A DNA stretch of 64,000 bases from Ecdyonurus torrentis (Eukaryota > Arthropoda > Insecta > Ephemeroptera > Heptageniidae). Numbering within the stretch: position 1 is the first letter of the stretch; each line of letters starts with the position of its first letter. This document shows, piece after piece, positions 52,713-64,000 of this stretch. The notes beneath the pieces were generated by a model. It ran no database searches, was not told the origin of the DNA, and saw only the letters and a list, made by a program, of their open reading frames with translations. The position numbers and the translations under genes were made by a program. The stretch spans positions 40,053,883-40,117,882 of the forward strand of contig OX439128.1 of assembly GCA_949318235.1 (NCBI GenBank). The letters run 5' to 3'.

Positions 52713-53080
52713 TGTCAACTTACTTTTTTTATCATTTATAATACTAGATTGATAATTACCATACCTTATTATCCATGCATTAGACACCAACACGTTGATT
52801 TTGTATTTATATTCATTTTTACGGTTATTTCACGCATCTGACGTCACAATGTACCGATGGGGCCATGATAGGGGTGAAGAACTTCAGTGAGGGGCTTAAA
52901 TTTATCACTGTGATATCACTGTGATTGGCGGCGGTACATTGTGACGTCAGATGCGTGAAATAACCATCAAAATGAAATGATTACATAATTAACGTGGTGG
53001 TGTCTAATTCATAGATAATAAGGTATGGTAATTAATAATTATCAATCTAGTATTCTAAAAGATAAAAAAGTAAGTTGAAA
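52713..53080. mobile_element. Palindromic MITE
   Basis: About 370 bp. TCAACTTACTTTTTTTATC pairs with GATAAAAAAGTAAGTTGA, ACTAGATTGATAATTACC pairs with the mirror segment at about 53025-53052, and CACGCATCTGACGTCACAAT pairs with ATTGTGACGTCAGATGCGTG near the core. TGACGTCA occurs once in each arm (52839-52846, 52942-52949). The loop is GATGGGGCC...GGCGGCGG. The right arm has small indels. Non-coding. Confidence 0.83.
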
Positions 53081-53404
53081 ATATGACAATAACACTAGAG
53101 TTTACAGTAAATTAAAGTTTAATATTACTATAGGTAATGCTTTGTCGTATTACTGTAATTGAATAAAAAAAATCTACAGTATAAGAAATTATTATCTTTT
53201 AAGTGTCCTGTTGGTAAATTAAATTAGTATTATTATTTGACTCACAAATTTGTTACAGTGGTACGAAGTGTGAAATTTTAGATACATATTTCAATTCATG
53301 AGTTCTGATTTGAAGTAGTGTTCTGGATGTAAGTAGACAACCTGCGTTGTTCTTGTATAATTAAAGTATTAGGTTTTGCAGGTTGCCTATATATGTTTCG
53401 ATCC

Positions 53405-53428
53405 CAAACTTTTGTCCAGAGCTGCACA
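53405..53428. mobile_element. Possible Tc1-like right end
   Basis: CAAACTTTTGTCCAGAGCTGCA closely resembles the right end of the Tc1-like MITE at 32.1 kb (CAAACTTTTAGCCAGAGCTG). No matching left end was found, so it may be a truncated copy. Confidence 0.4.
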
Positions 53429-55104
53429 ATTACTAGGTAAAAATATTTTATTCTTTTATTAATATTTTTTTTCTTTTAAATTTCTACGTTACATTTCAAT
53501 ACAGTCTAGTCAAGATCCTAATTTGGATCTTAAATGATCTTAAATGGGTCTTAAAATGATAGTCAAAATAAAATTGTAATTTAAAAAAAAAAACTTACTT
53601 TTTTTTTTGTTTTAATTAATAATAATAATAATTTAGAAAAGGTTCTATAGGGGTGTATGCATTCATGTTAAAGTCGACGAAATGTTGGATCACTCAATAA
53701 CATGGGCGGCATAGGAAAATAACTAATTTTGCCAGTTTAAAAACACTATGCAACATTTTTGAGAGTATTTATGCTGTAAATATGTTGAATTAGTATCTCA
53801 AGTATGTGAGAAAAATAACAATAACAAAAATTTAACTGATTTCCCAAAGAAAATTGCCTGAAACGAAATTTGTCCTAAGCTAAGCAATGCTATTCACTGC
53901 TCCAGTATTGCCTCCAAGCGCATTAAATATGACGTCATGCGCATACACCATATAATCAGTAAATAATATTATATAATAACAGTTATATTTTTAAAATGAG
54001 GTACTAACAAACATACCAAGTATGTGCAATAATTTCATGATAATAATCTTTTTAACGTGCGAATTACGCGTGAGAATTGTCAACAATACTTTATACCATT
54101 TGTTGAATTTTGCGCCAATAAATATTCACTAAAGCACACCAAAATCAATTTAAAAATATAAATATATTTCAAAGGGAGCTATTTAAACTAAAAAATTTAA
54201 ATAAAAATATTATAAAGGTTCTCTTGATACAAAGAAAAATAAATGTTGTTGTGGTGTAAACATTAATATCAATAAAGTTCATATTTACATTTTTTTAAAG
54301 ATTATTTTAATTTATTAACATATTTTTTTTTTAATTATTGTATTTCATTAACTATATCGCCTATGCCTCAATGTTATAATCTATTGACTGTTTATACTAT
54401 TTAATACTCATAGTTTAACAATAGTTATAATAATATACTATAGTGTAACACTATTTTAATGCTTCTGGCAAAATATTCTGGATAATATTTAAACTATATA
54501 ACTACCCAACTGGTAAACTCTATGTTGTGAAATAAAATGAAAACATGATTATAAAATTTATAATTAAATTTCATAACCCGCAGATATATAAATTCAATTG
54601 TTTATTTTATTTACTTTTATAAACATATATATGAAATTAAAATTTTAATTTATTACTCAAATGTAAAATCAATTTATAAATTTAATATTTTGTTTATATG
54701 TTATTATTATTATTTTAAAAAACACTTTTGAAGCTTTTTTTGTATTGATTATTCATTTTTATTATATCATTTTAATATTCATTCAAAATTATATGCATGT
54801 ATAATTCATTGTATACTTACTTAAATTATACATTAGCACGAATACGCTATTAAGCTTTTCTATAAAGATAATAAAATACGTGGTAATAGGTATGTAAGTA
54901 TAAAATATACACACATATTATTATATAACTATATACGTTGCTTCTTATTAAACTTAATAATATGTCCATTAAATGTATCAAAATGAAAAATATAAATTAT
55001 ATGTGTCCTTTAAATTACCAATTAAACACTGAAAATTAAGCTAAATAACTGAGTACATAGATTGTTTAATTGTTCACTTGCGATTTATAACATGATAATA
55101 TTAT
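53429..55104. other. AT-rich non-coding DNA
   Basis: 53640-53940 is slightly more mixed in composition and contains one TGACGTCA (53930-53937). No gene seen. Confidence 0.45.
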
Positions 55105-55260
55105 CAGACTTGGGAAGTAAGGACGTTACGTAATTTCACTACTTTTTGTTAAAAAAAAATAACGTAATGGTATTACATTTTGATAGCAGTAACGAGTAAT
55201 GGTAACTATTTTTTCAAGTAATTTTTGACATAATTATAACGACACTATTTTCTCATAATA
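55105..55260. mobile_element. Possible hAT left end
   Basis: CAGACTTGGGAAGTAA followed by GTAACGAGTAATGGTAAC-type sequence resembles the ends of widespread non-autonomous hATs. AATATTAT precedes it (55097-55104) and recurs at 55261-55268, but no complementary CTG end stands before the second copy. The AT-rich duplication may therefore be chance. Confidence 0.35.
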
Positions 55261-55479
55261 AATATTATACAGTTATTACTTGAAGAGATGGTGGCCTAAA
55301 AAATCCTCTCAATGATAAATCATGAGATGGGACTGTTATACATTCACAATTTATATCCCTTACCCTTTCAGTACTCCCAAAAACTGAGGAGAAAACTTGT
55401 AAACTCTATATTGTTAACCCAAAATTCATGACATCATGAATGTAAGACATACATAATAGATATTGTAAAATGTAAAAAA

Positions 55480-55616
55480 TAATAATAATAAAATAAAAAA
55501 ATAATAAATAAATGAATGAAAATGAAAATAAATAATTAAATAAAAATTATAAGAATTTGAACCGACCGATTGGTTGGATTATTGTAATATATTGTGTTTA
55601 AAATAATAATAATAAT
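55480..55616 (+). mobile_element. LINE 3' end, second copy
   Basis: GAACCGACCGATTGGTTGGATTATTGTAAT matches the 3' UTR end of the minus-strand LINE at 31.4 kb (there GGTTGGATTACTGTAATGTT after GTTGAACCGACCGAT). A TGTGTTTAAAATAATAATAA tail follows. The upstream 80 bp is A-rich. No coding part is recognisable. Confidence 0.6.
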
Positions 55617-55782
55617 ACCCCAAAAAAAATCCCAAAATTGCATAATATTGTTTTTTATCCTTGGTTTGTGAGGGTAGAGAAAAGTGTAGGTACCGAAATG
55701 AAATCTAAATTTTGCAATACATCAGATTTATATAAAATTGTAAATATGGCAACATTGCCATATATATTACACAGGACAAGAT

Positions 55783-55991
55783 ATAGAGCGGTAGCGGTGG
55801 GTGGCTAGGAATGCATTGAAATGTTGACATTTACTGCCATTGTTGTGCAAGTTTTTAATTTCCTTCGGGTACATAATATGTGTATATTAATAATGGTTCC
55901 ATTTAATAAATTTTAAGTTTTTGAGTTAATGTTTTGAGGCCAGTATCTCTGTAAATAATAAATATGAGTAAAAAAAAAAAAAAAAAAAAAA
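55783..55991 (+). mobile_element. Possible poly-A-tailed retroposed sequence
   Basis: About 190 bp, starting with a GC-raised patch (AGCGGTAGCGGTGGGTGGC), reach an AATAAA at about 55957 and then an A run of about 22 bp at 55970-55991. A signal-to-tail distance under 20 bp is what a retroposed mRNA or SINE end would show. The source is unknown. Confidence 0.4.
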
Positions 55992-56231
55992 CTTTCTACC
56001 ATACATATTATTATAGGGCGTTATTAAAACATTTATTACGGTATATACTCTACATATTTTGTAAAGATAAAGTTTTGCAAGATTTATTAAGGTAAAATTT
56101 CATGACTTGCATTAAAAAAAAAAGGTGGCACCGCACTCTAGCCATTCAGATATTTTTTTTGCAAAATTGAAGTATACCTTATGTTTTCATAAGTATAAAA
56201 CTAAACTTTTATTACTTTTAAAATTTTTAAA
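55992..56231. other. AT-rich non-coding DNA
   Basis: An AATAAA on the minus strand lies about 20 bp beyond the stop of the exon candidate at 56232. Confidence 0.4.
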
Positions 56232-56358
56232 CTATTGACGTAATTTGTCAAATAATCTCCAAGCATTATTACCAATTATTTCTGTACAACATTCTTTATT
56301 GTTAGTAATCTGTACTATACCCAATCCTTGGTAAATGAAATTCAAATTGATCACATAC
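56232..56358 (-). CDS. Possible 3'-terminal exon (tentative)
   Basis: On the minus strand a good acceptor-like site (AATTTCTTTGTGTTACAG) precedes an open frame YVINLNFIYQGLGIVQITNNKECCTEIIGNNAWRLFDKLRQ and a stop. An AATAAA follows about 20 bp downstream. Residue usage is more balanced than in the surrounding chance ORFs. I recognise no family. It could be a chance ORF beside a chance AG. Confidence 0.2.
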
Positions 56359-56808
56359 CTGTAACACAAAGAAATTTTATTAGAGATATATCGATTAAAT
56401 AACTTGTAACACAATGATTTATTGACCATAGTAACTCACTAATTCCAAAAATAAAAATACTAGTTGCCTGTATCATGCAAATATTTTTAGCTTCAAAGAA
56501 ATCATCCTAAAATATTGTTGAGCACTATAAAAACAATACAGTAATTTTAATACACACACCACAAAAAAGGAGGGGGAGTATTTACAATTCCAATTTAATT
56601 TCAGCTTACATTTTTTTTTACTAATACTAACTTTAAAAAATACATTTTATTTAAATTTTTAATTATGTTTAAAATACCACAATTTATGTACTAAAGTACT
56701 AAATTATTTATTATATATCATAACCAATTAAGAAACTGTAACTTTTACTTTTGGCAATGCTCATGGTAATTTCATTTAACTAATAATTCATAAAGTCAAT
56801 ATTATCTG

Positions 56809-56913
56809 CTAGTAAACATATTCTATTTCTCCTTTAGCATTTAAATTTATACCTGTTACTGCCTTTTCGTATACGTGAATTAATTCACCAGAGGTTTTCA
56901 AAGAGGTATGCAT
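56809..56913 (-). CDS. Possible small exon or ORF (tentative)
   Basis: The minus-strand frame MHTSLKTSGELIHVYEKAVTGINLNAKGEIEYVY reads like ordinary protein. It holds a donor-like CAGGTATAA within it (after AVT). Splicing from that donor to the acceptor at 56358 would change the reading phase, so the two pieces do not join simply. No family recognised. Confidence 0.17.
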   Translation of the reverse strand: MHTSLKTSGELIHVYEKAVTGINLNAKGEIEYVY

Positions 56914-56929
56914 GCATACTTGTAAGAGG

Positions 56930-57237
56930 TCTCATTATTATGCCACATGTTTGTTGTTTTTTTTTGCAAATATATTGCGGCTACCCTCAATTGTTTTAAG
57001 TATACATATAGAATAATGGTTGGTGTATTATTACCACAATACAAAACTAAGTAAAAACGTTATATTATTCTCTCTGTGTAGTATATATACTTTTCAAATT
57101 TTTTAATAAGTTATATCAAAAAGATAAGGGGAGAAGAAGTATTATTATTATTATATGTTTGAAATTTTTCAAACAAAATGAAATTTAAGAAGCTATTTTT
57201 CATTTTAAAATAATACATCAAAGTAAATTTTCTTTTG

Positions 57238-57275
<38 letters not shown>

Positions 57276-57705
57276 ACAATTTCAAATATTTTTTATTGGT
57301 ATAAAAAACTTTTGTTCTTACTTTTACGTCAAGTTCAGTTATATAAATTATTTTTCCGTTTTTATGCATTTAAATATTGTTTAAAGAAATGTCAATCTTA
57401 ATTTAATATAATGTTAACCTTTTCAAATTTAAAAAAAATTATATAGTATATTATAATATATATATATATATATATAAAAGAAAATTAAGTATGATCAAAA
57501 CAACCTCAAAAAATATCTCATATTATAATATTCACACTTCAGTAAAATTTATGCGTAATTTTAATTTTAGATTGCTATGGGTATGTTTGTTTTTTTACTT
57601 AAACAAAAATAATAATTAGAATTGTCGAGCTAAATAACTCATAAAAAAGCGACAGATATTATAAAAACTTAAGGCACTAAATTGAAACTTTTTTTTCAAT
57701 GCTTG

Positions 57706-57738
<33 letters not shown>

Positions 57739-57940
57739 GAAAGAATACTATATAAAAGTATAAAAATTGTAAATAAAATTTTATATTTATGACTTCATAT
57801 ATGAAAATGTTTTTTCAATTTATCTTGGAATATTAAAAGTTTACTGAAGCTGAATATTAGATTATAAACATATAATAATAAATTTTCAAGTATATGTACA
57901 TATATTATTAGAGGATATATAGAAAGAAAAAAAAAACTGT

Positions 57941-57941
<1 letters not shown>
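56930..57941. other. AT-rich non-coding DNA
   Basis: A short CT array at 57242-57269 and an A run at 57707-57736. No gene seen. Confidence 0.5.
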
Positions 57942-57942
<1 letters not shown>

Positions 57943-58028
<86 letters not shown>

Positions 58029-58064
58029 TTTATATATATATATATATTATTATATATATATATG
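57943..58064. repeat. (TA)n microsatellite
   Basis: A TA array of about 120 bp, interrupted near 58022 and 58048. Confidence 0.95.
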
Positions 58065-58671
58065 AGTAATAGGAAGAAGAAATTATGAAGTAGAAATCAA
58101 CATAAATAACGTACATTTTATTACTGTATAACGAAAACCATATAATAAAATATTCTTTTATTTTCTTTAATCATAATAAAATTTCTTTTAAAAGCTAGTA
58201 TATAATATTTTTATTTATAAGTAAAAAAATTGGATATTTATGCATAAAATGTCAATATTTTATACTGCAATAGAAAAACTGTATATGTAAAGTTTTGCAG
58301 TTTTAATTCATCACATAGAAAATTTATTGTAAATGTAAATTAAAACATCATAATACGTCAGTTAAACACATAGTATATGTTATAAAATATGATTATTTTT
58401 TGTATACTTAATTTTTCTTTATTTTTTGTTATTTTATTTTTATTCTGTATTTAAACTTTTTTTTATGGAGCTTGATAGTAAAGCACGTTGGTCAATCACA
58501 TTTGGTGAGGGAAAAGCTTTGCATAACTATCCCCTAATACATACATAAAAGAAGCGATTTCAAGATAAAATTTTTATACGCAATTTTTGTATGATGTGTA
58601 ACATTCAACGAAACTTTATTTGTTGATATTATTAATTATAAGCAAAAAAATAATTTTTATCATCTATAACT
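58065..58671. other. AT-rich non-coding DNA
   Basis: No gene or clear repeat seen. Confidence 0.5.
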
Positions 58672-59030
58672 TTAAAGGGGAAGTTCAGGGGTTACAACAT
58701 GGATTTCTACAACATGGATTTTTCAATGTTAGATAATGAGATGGACTGTTCATTGACTCATGTGGGGCTACATGTTCGTAGCCCCATGGTAACCCCGCAA
58801 ACTTAAACTCATCCTGCGAGATATGCAACCCGCTACAACATTTTCCATAGTAAAACCGGAACTATTACGTAAAAGATACGAGACGAGTTACATATTACGC
58901 AGGATGATCATGAGTTTGCGGGGCTAAGGAAGGGTTTTGGGTCATCATATGTGAGTTTATGAACATTTAATTTCTTCTCGGTATCTAACATTGAAGAAGC
59001 CTTGCTGTAATACCTGAACTTCCTCTTTAA
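58672..59030. mobile_element. TTAA-flanked MITE, second family
   Basis: 359 bp with TTAA at both ends and terminal repeats AGGGGAAGTTCAGG / CCTGAACTTCCTCT, extended by GTTACA / TGTAAT. Inner paired motifs are CAATGTTAGATA / TATCTAACATTG, AACTCATCCTGCG / CGCAGGATGATCATGAG and GGGGCTAC. It differs in sequence from the 3.1-kb family but shares the TTAA site. Non-coding. Confidence 0.87.
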
Positions 59031-59453
59031 TGTAATCTAAAATAAAATTATTATAAAGCAAACGTCTGTAGAAGAAATCATATTAAATAATTCTTTTATT
59101 TTATTGACATGCCGATAAAAATAAAAAAGTTGCGGAACAAACTAAAAGTATCAATTTAAGATTTTTGACAATATTTTGAAATTATAACTGTCACTAAAAA
59201 AATTTAAGTATATTATATCATTTTATTCAATTAAAAAAGAAACTTAATTAATGAAGAAATAAAATTGAACCACAGTATACTATAAAACAATTGTAATATT
59301 CGCATAATGCTTTTCTTCTTCTACTTTATAAAGATATTATTATTATAAAGAAGATAGTATATTGTTGTAAGTTAATTATTAATGTGTTAAGATATATTAT
59401 ATTAAGGAAGGGTTTTGTTATTTTCTTCATGTTATGTCTTGGGTTTTATGGAC

Positions 59454-59486
59454 CACACACACACACACGCACACGCACGCACGCAC
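59454..59486. repeat. (CA)n / (GCAC)n microsatellite
   Basis: ACACACACGCACACGCACGCACGCAC, a mixed CA array. Confidence 0.9.
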
Positions 59487-59590
59487 AAATACTCATACAA
59501 ACTCATATTATATAACGTATAACAAAAGGCTTCTCTTATAGTAAACATGTAAAGTGTATTCACAGTACTGCTTCTGTCACTCCAACATGC

Positions 59591-59626
59591 GGGTGGGGGT
59601 GGGTAGGTGGGTGAGGGGGAGGGTGG
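59591..59626 (+). other. G-quadruplex-type motif
   Basis: Five G runs of three to five bases are separated by loops of 1-5 bases (GGGTGGGGGTGGGTAGGTGG, then GTGAGGGGGAGGGTGG). It satisfies the usual G3+N1-7 pattern. Such a G tract is exceptional in this AT-rich window. It lies about 50 bp left of a CT array. Confidence 0.85.
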
Positions 59627-59674
59627 TTACATTACGTAGTAGTGGTGACAGGCAGTAAAGGCGGCTAGGATTAC

Positions 59675-59678
<4 letters not shown>

Positions 59679-59738
<60 letters not shown>
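59679..59738. repeat. (CT)n microsatellite
   Basis: A CT array of about 60 bp, followed by a short ACACAC run. Confidence 0.97.
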
Positions 59739-59747
<9 letters not shown>

Positions 59748-60307
59748 TTCAAATAATATAACACGTTCTCTTCATTCACAAATCCTTTTACTTGCAATGA
59801 AATAGATACATTGTACTAAAGAATTATGATATAGAAGGAAGTAAAAAGAAAAAAAAATGTTGTGATACGACAGGTGATTAGTAAATTAATGTCAATCATT
59901 TTATACATTTAATCGGGTTATAAATTTAGTATATTATTACAGACTTTCTTTACAGTGTATCTTTTAAGACATTATTATTTAAAAAAGAATGTCTATATGA
60001 TTGATTCATTGTTATTATAACAATGACAAAATATCAAGTTACAATCTGTTTACATATATACACTCTTTTCCAAAACACGTGTAACTACTGCGATGGCTTG
60101 CCGTTATTTCCCTAATTAAGGTACCACAACGCAACTTGGTACAGTAAAGGGAAAATAACGAATGTTTAGGGGATGTTTTTATTTTTACCTTAATTTAAAT
60201 TTAAAGGGTAGAAAAAGTACCCTGAACTTAGAAGTGCTTTTTTCATATAGCATGTACTGTATGCAATATTTCAATCTTATATCTTATGGTAAAAGTATAT
60301 ACATTTG
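59739..60307. other. AT-rich non-coding DNA with short hairpin
   Basis: 60099-60162 contains an imperfect inverted repeat (GTTATTTCCCT ... AGGGAAAATAAC) with inner GGTACC/GGTAC pairing, possibly a tiny MITE. No gene seen. Confidence 0.45.
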
Positions 60308-60536
60308 TACACTCACGGCCAGCCAAAACTTGATATAAAAAGTGATGTAGTTTTGAACACAAAGAGGCTAAAAGGTAAGTTGAGCACCTGCAAAACACCT
60401 GCACAGTTTACCTTTCATTTGGTGTATGTGTCTTGCAGGCTGGCAACAATGCACTTAACTCACTTTTTAACCTTTTCCTTTTTCTTCAGAAAGTGCTATC
60501 ATCTTTGACAACAAGTTTTGGCTAGCCATGAGTGTA
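60308..60536. mobile_element. Tc1/mariner-like MITE
   Basis: 229 bp including TA at each end. The terminal repeats are CACTCACGGCCAGCCAAAAC on the left and the complement of GTTTTGGCTAGCCATGAGTG on the right, followed by TTG / CAA. The TA target site and GGCCAGCCAAAAC-type ends fit Tc1/mariner. The 67-codon ORF inside has no transposase motif. Confidence 0.88.
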
Positions 60537-61616
<1,080 letters not shown>

Positions 61617-61736
61617 TACTTAAGAAGAAGAATTAACATATTTTTACATTTAAATAAAAGAATTGGTTTAGAAAATAGTCAAAAGAAGATGACGAAAAAA
61701 AAATTCTATGAATAGTAGTTAATTAACATTTTAAAT

Positions 61737-61740
<4 letters not shown>

Positions 61741-61779
<39 letters not shown>
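61741..61779. repeat. (TA)n microsatellite
   Basis: A TA array of about 39 bp. Confidence 0.97.
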
Positions 61780-61781
<2 letters not shown>

Positions 61782-62520
61782 TATAACTTTAGAAAATCTT
61801 CAACTTTAAAGTTTAATTCTATAATAAAAAAAATGATGTTCACTATTTAATGAAAAGAAAAGAGGCAAGATGAAAAATTGTGGCACAATTTTCAAAGAAA
61901 ACTTTTTAAAAGTAAAAGTAGATGTAATGTTACCATAAATGATGCTTTAATCGACTCATCATTTTTCCCCCCCCCCCTCTTCCATTCATGTTTTTAAACT
62001 TTTTTAATGGATTCTGTAGACATTAAAAAATTGCGTATGTTAATAATGAATATAACTATTTTTGTACTTTCTTTTCGGTAATTAATATAGCATGTATTTT
62101 TATTACTATTAAAATCTAATATCTGCTAGTTTCATCCACAAAAAAAAGTTATTTTCCAAAATTATATTAAGCATAATTAAAACAAAGCGAGCCCCTAATT
62201 TAGTAAGTATGGAATATTTCCATCAATCCTTAGCTTGTAATGTAAATCCTACAGTGACGGCAAAGGATAAAATCCAATGATCTGATAAAAAATATATACA
62301 TAAATATACGATACATAATTTTGTCAGTTTTTTTCAGCTGCAACGATTAATCATATTATTATTGTTGGTATCCAATAATAAATATTTGGAAAGAGACATG
62401 TTAGTAATTCGTTGTACCTACATTTAAAAATAAAAATTAAGTATATAAAAATTATATTGTTTTGATAATTCTAAAACCATCTTCAAATATTAATATTACT
62501 TTAAAAATAATGATAATAAT
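61780..62520. other. AT-rich non-coding DNA
   Basis: A 9-bp C run lies at about 61969-61977. No gene seen. Confidence 0.5.
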
Positions 62521-62963
62521 AATAACGGACATCTGACCTCGCGTCGAGCGGTAGCCAGTGCCTGGGATCGTGTCCGTCACCTCCCAGGAAAGGTCCTACG
62601 TATGGGGGTAGGCTTTAGACCTGGGCGCCCCTTAGCTTACAGCTTGCATTACGGACACGGGGCGGCCGAGGTATTGGTTTTGGAGGCCATGAGCTACCCC
62701 ACCTTTAAGTGTCTTGGTTTTTGTGGGCATCAAGCACTATAGAGCTCGCGGAATAGTGTCCTACCATGCCCAGGACAGGACGTCACTCCAGAGAGGGCAG
62801 CAAGACTATCATCTCAATGCAAATCAAAGTAGCCCTCTTAAGCTCAATTGCCACAAAGCTCGGTGGTGACAGGGTGCATGCATCTTAACCACTGGGTTGG
62901 CCCGGTACTTGTGTTAGCCTCCCACATCAATGAATGTGGAATTAGAACAAAATAATAATAATT
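62521..62963. mobile_element. GC-rich interspersed repeat (SINE/LINE-derived candidate)
   Basis: A sharply bounded block of about 420 bp with near-balanced base composition, flanked on both sides by AAT-type triplet runs (62509-62524 and 62949-62960). No long ORF. On the minus strand GGCCAACCCAGTGGTTAAGA resembles a tRNA-derived Pol III A box; no B box is clear. The composition contrast suggests an inserted element, perhaps a SINE or LINE 3' UTR. Confidence 0.5.
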
Positions 62964-63099
62964 AAAACTCGTAGATTTATTATTAAAATAAAAAACGTAA
63001 ACAGATATAAGATAAATATTGTTAGTTCAATTTCTATTGTTTAAAAAGAGAAAGTAGATGAAAAGTTTACTAATTTGTATCAGGTGTTATATTGATGTC

Positions 63100-63340
63100 A
63101 CGTCGGGTGAGAAAGGCAACTAAATTGCACCTAATCAACTGACTGCGAGAGAGCGTGACAAGAGGGTAGTTTTCAAGTCCTGTCCCCAGGTGGCTCTAGT
63201 ATATTTTGCTCCTTGGTCACGTGCACTGAGGAGAAAGGTCAAGTAGTAGGCGACCCTCACGTGCGTTCCTCTTTCTCTCTCATCTACACAACTTAAGTCA
63301 CACCGATATATATAAGAACTATACCACCCAAAGTTACCAC
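63100..63340 (+). promoter_or_regulatory. Promoter-like segment
   Basis: Raised GC with two CACGTG E-boxes (63218-63223 and 63258-63263), a CT-rich patch and then TATATATAAG (63307-63316), which fits a TATA box for rightward transcription. No credible ORF follows within the window. Confidence 0.3.
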
Positions 63341-64000
63341 AAATTTAATTCTATAAACAAAATTAAAAGAGATATAATATTTCTTCTATAAGAGAAAGTC
63401 ATATTCTTGCAAACAGTAATAAAGTTAAATAAATGTATTAAAGAAACTAAAGAATAAAAGTTAATTATGTTTCATTGTGTGTGTATTTATTTTATTCGAC
63501 CTTATTATTGAGGTTTTATATAAGAACCACTCTATAGGAAACGTGACCCTCAATAGTGACTGGAGTTCATTTTAAAAGCCACAGATGAACACTTTTATAC
63601 CAATACAATTTCAAACAAGAAAAAAAAAATGAAAAGGAATTTTTAGCTGATGAAATTTTCATTAGAGAAAAAAATCCTTGATTTTTGTTGAAATTTGTGC
63701 TGAGTAAAAGTTTTGTTCTTTAAACATACAGAATTTAAAACTTAAAAACAAATACTATTTTAAATACACAATTATTTGAACAAAAATTAACATTGGTGGC
63801 TTAAAATCACATTAAATTTTCGTGTTGTTAACAAGTGGAATTTAAAACTTTCAAGGGTACATACCAAAAAAAAAAAAAAAAACTTTAATTTTTCGAAACT
63901 TCCTTTTACTCAAGATGTATATTATATAGATTTATTTTTAAATGAAAAAAAGACAAAGTTTAAAAAAAAGAGAGCAAAAAAAAAAAAAAAAAAAAAAAAA
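63341..64000. other. AT-rich non-coding DNA
   Basis: A runs at 63866-63884 and at the window end (63976-64000). No gene seen. Confidence 0.5.

Noticed and set aside
55097..55268. Complete hAT MITE with AATATTAT duplication
   Set aside because: The left end looks like hAT, but the sequence before the second AATATTAT does not end in CTG or pair with the left end. Kept only as a possible left end.
62521..62963. A tRNA gene
   Set aside because: No cloverleaf or B box could be formed around the A-box-like sequence. It is treated as a possible SINE instead.

Overview
This is a eukaryotic, very AT-rich window, most like an invertebrate animal and possibly an arthropod. The lineage is an inference from base composition, microsatellite load and transposon families, because no conserved host gene is recognisable. 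Translated ORFs are almost all short. The longest ones are artefacts of microsatellites: (Ser-Leu)n from CT arrays, (Ile-Tyr)n from TA arrays, (Phe-Val-Arg-Ser)n from GTTC arrays. I found no convincing protein-coding gene, tRNA or rRNA. The window reads as a gene desert or the inside of a very long intron, filled with transposon relics and simple repeats.

Layout. 1-18.7 kb: low-complexity AT-rich DNA with (TA)n and (GA/CT)n arrays, two copies of a TTAA-flanked MITE (3.1 and 9.4 kb), a palindromic MITE (11.6 kb), a poly-A-tailed retroposon fragment (18.0 kb) with an inverted relative (5.3 kb), and two possible LINE tails (10.2 and 15.5 kb). 18,774-29,475: the outstanding feature, a giant inverted repeat of about 3.9 kb per arm around a 74-bp loop, flanked by TTA on both sides. 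It looks like one huge foldback (non-autonomous) transposon. Its right arm is interrupted by a 2,821-bp hAT-type element with an exact 8-bp target duplication, and that element itself contains a diverged 1-kb palindrome. Each arm carries two small nested MITE-like elements, a (GTTC)n array, a (TA)n array and a 132-134-bp tandem repeat.

29.5-64 kb: more AT-rich DNA with a LINE 3' fragment that has an inverted copy of its own 5' end (31.4-32.0 kb), Tc1/mariner-like MITEs (32.1 and 60.3 kb), a GC-rich hAT MITE with a perfect 8-bp target duplication (33.6 kb), and several palindromic MITEs (35.1, 42.3, 44.2, 45.8, 52.7 and 58.7 kb). There is also a GC-rich interspersed repeat (62.5 kb) and a promoter-like segment with E-boxes and a TATA motif (63.2 kb). 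Long GA/CT arrays repeatedly sit beside short islands of higher-complexity, higher-GC sequence (10.8, 14.2, 35.9, 38.2, 39.5, 49.7, 59.6 kb). These are the best candidates for regulatory DNA or untranslated first exons.

Almost all structure here is mobile-element structure. The nesting order can be read directly: a 1-kb palindrome inside a hAT element, inside one arm of a foldback element, inside AT-rich host DNA. Coordinates of repeats were read by eye and may be off by a few bases.
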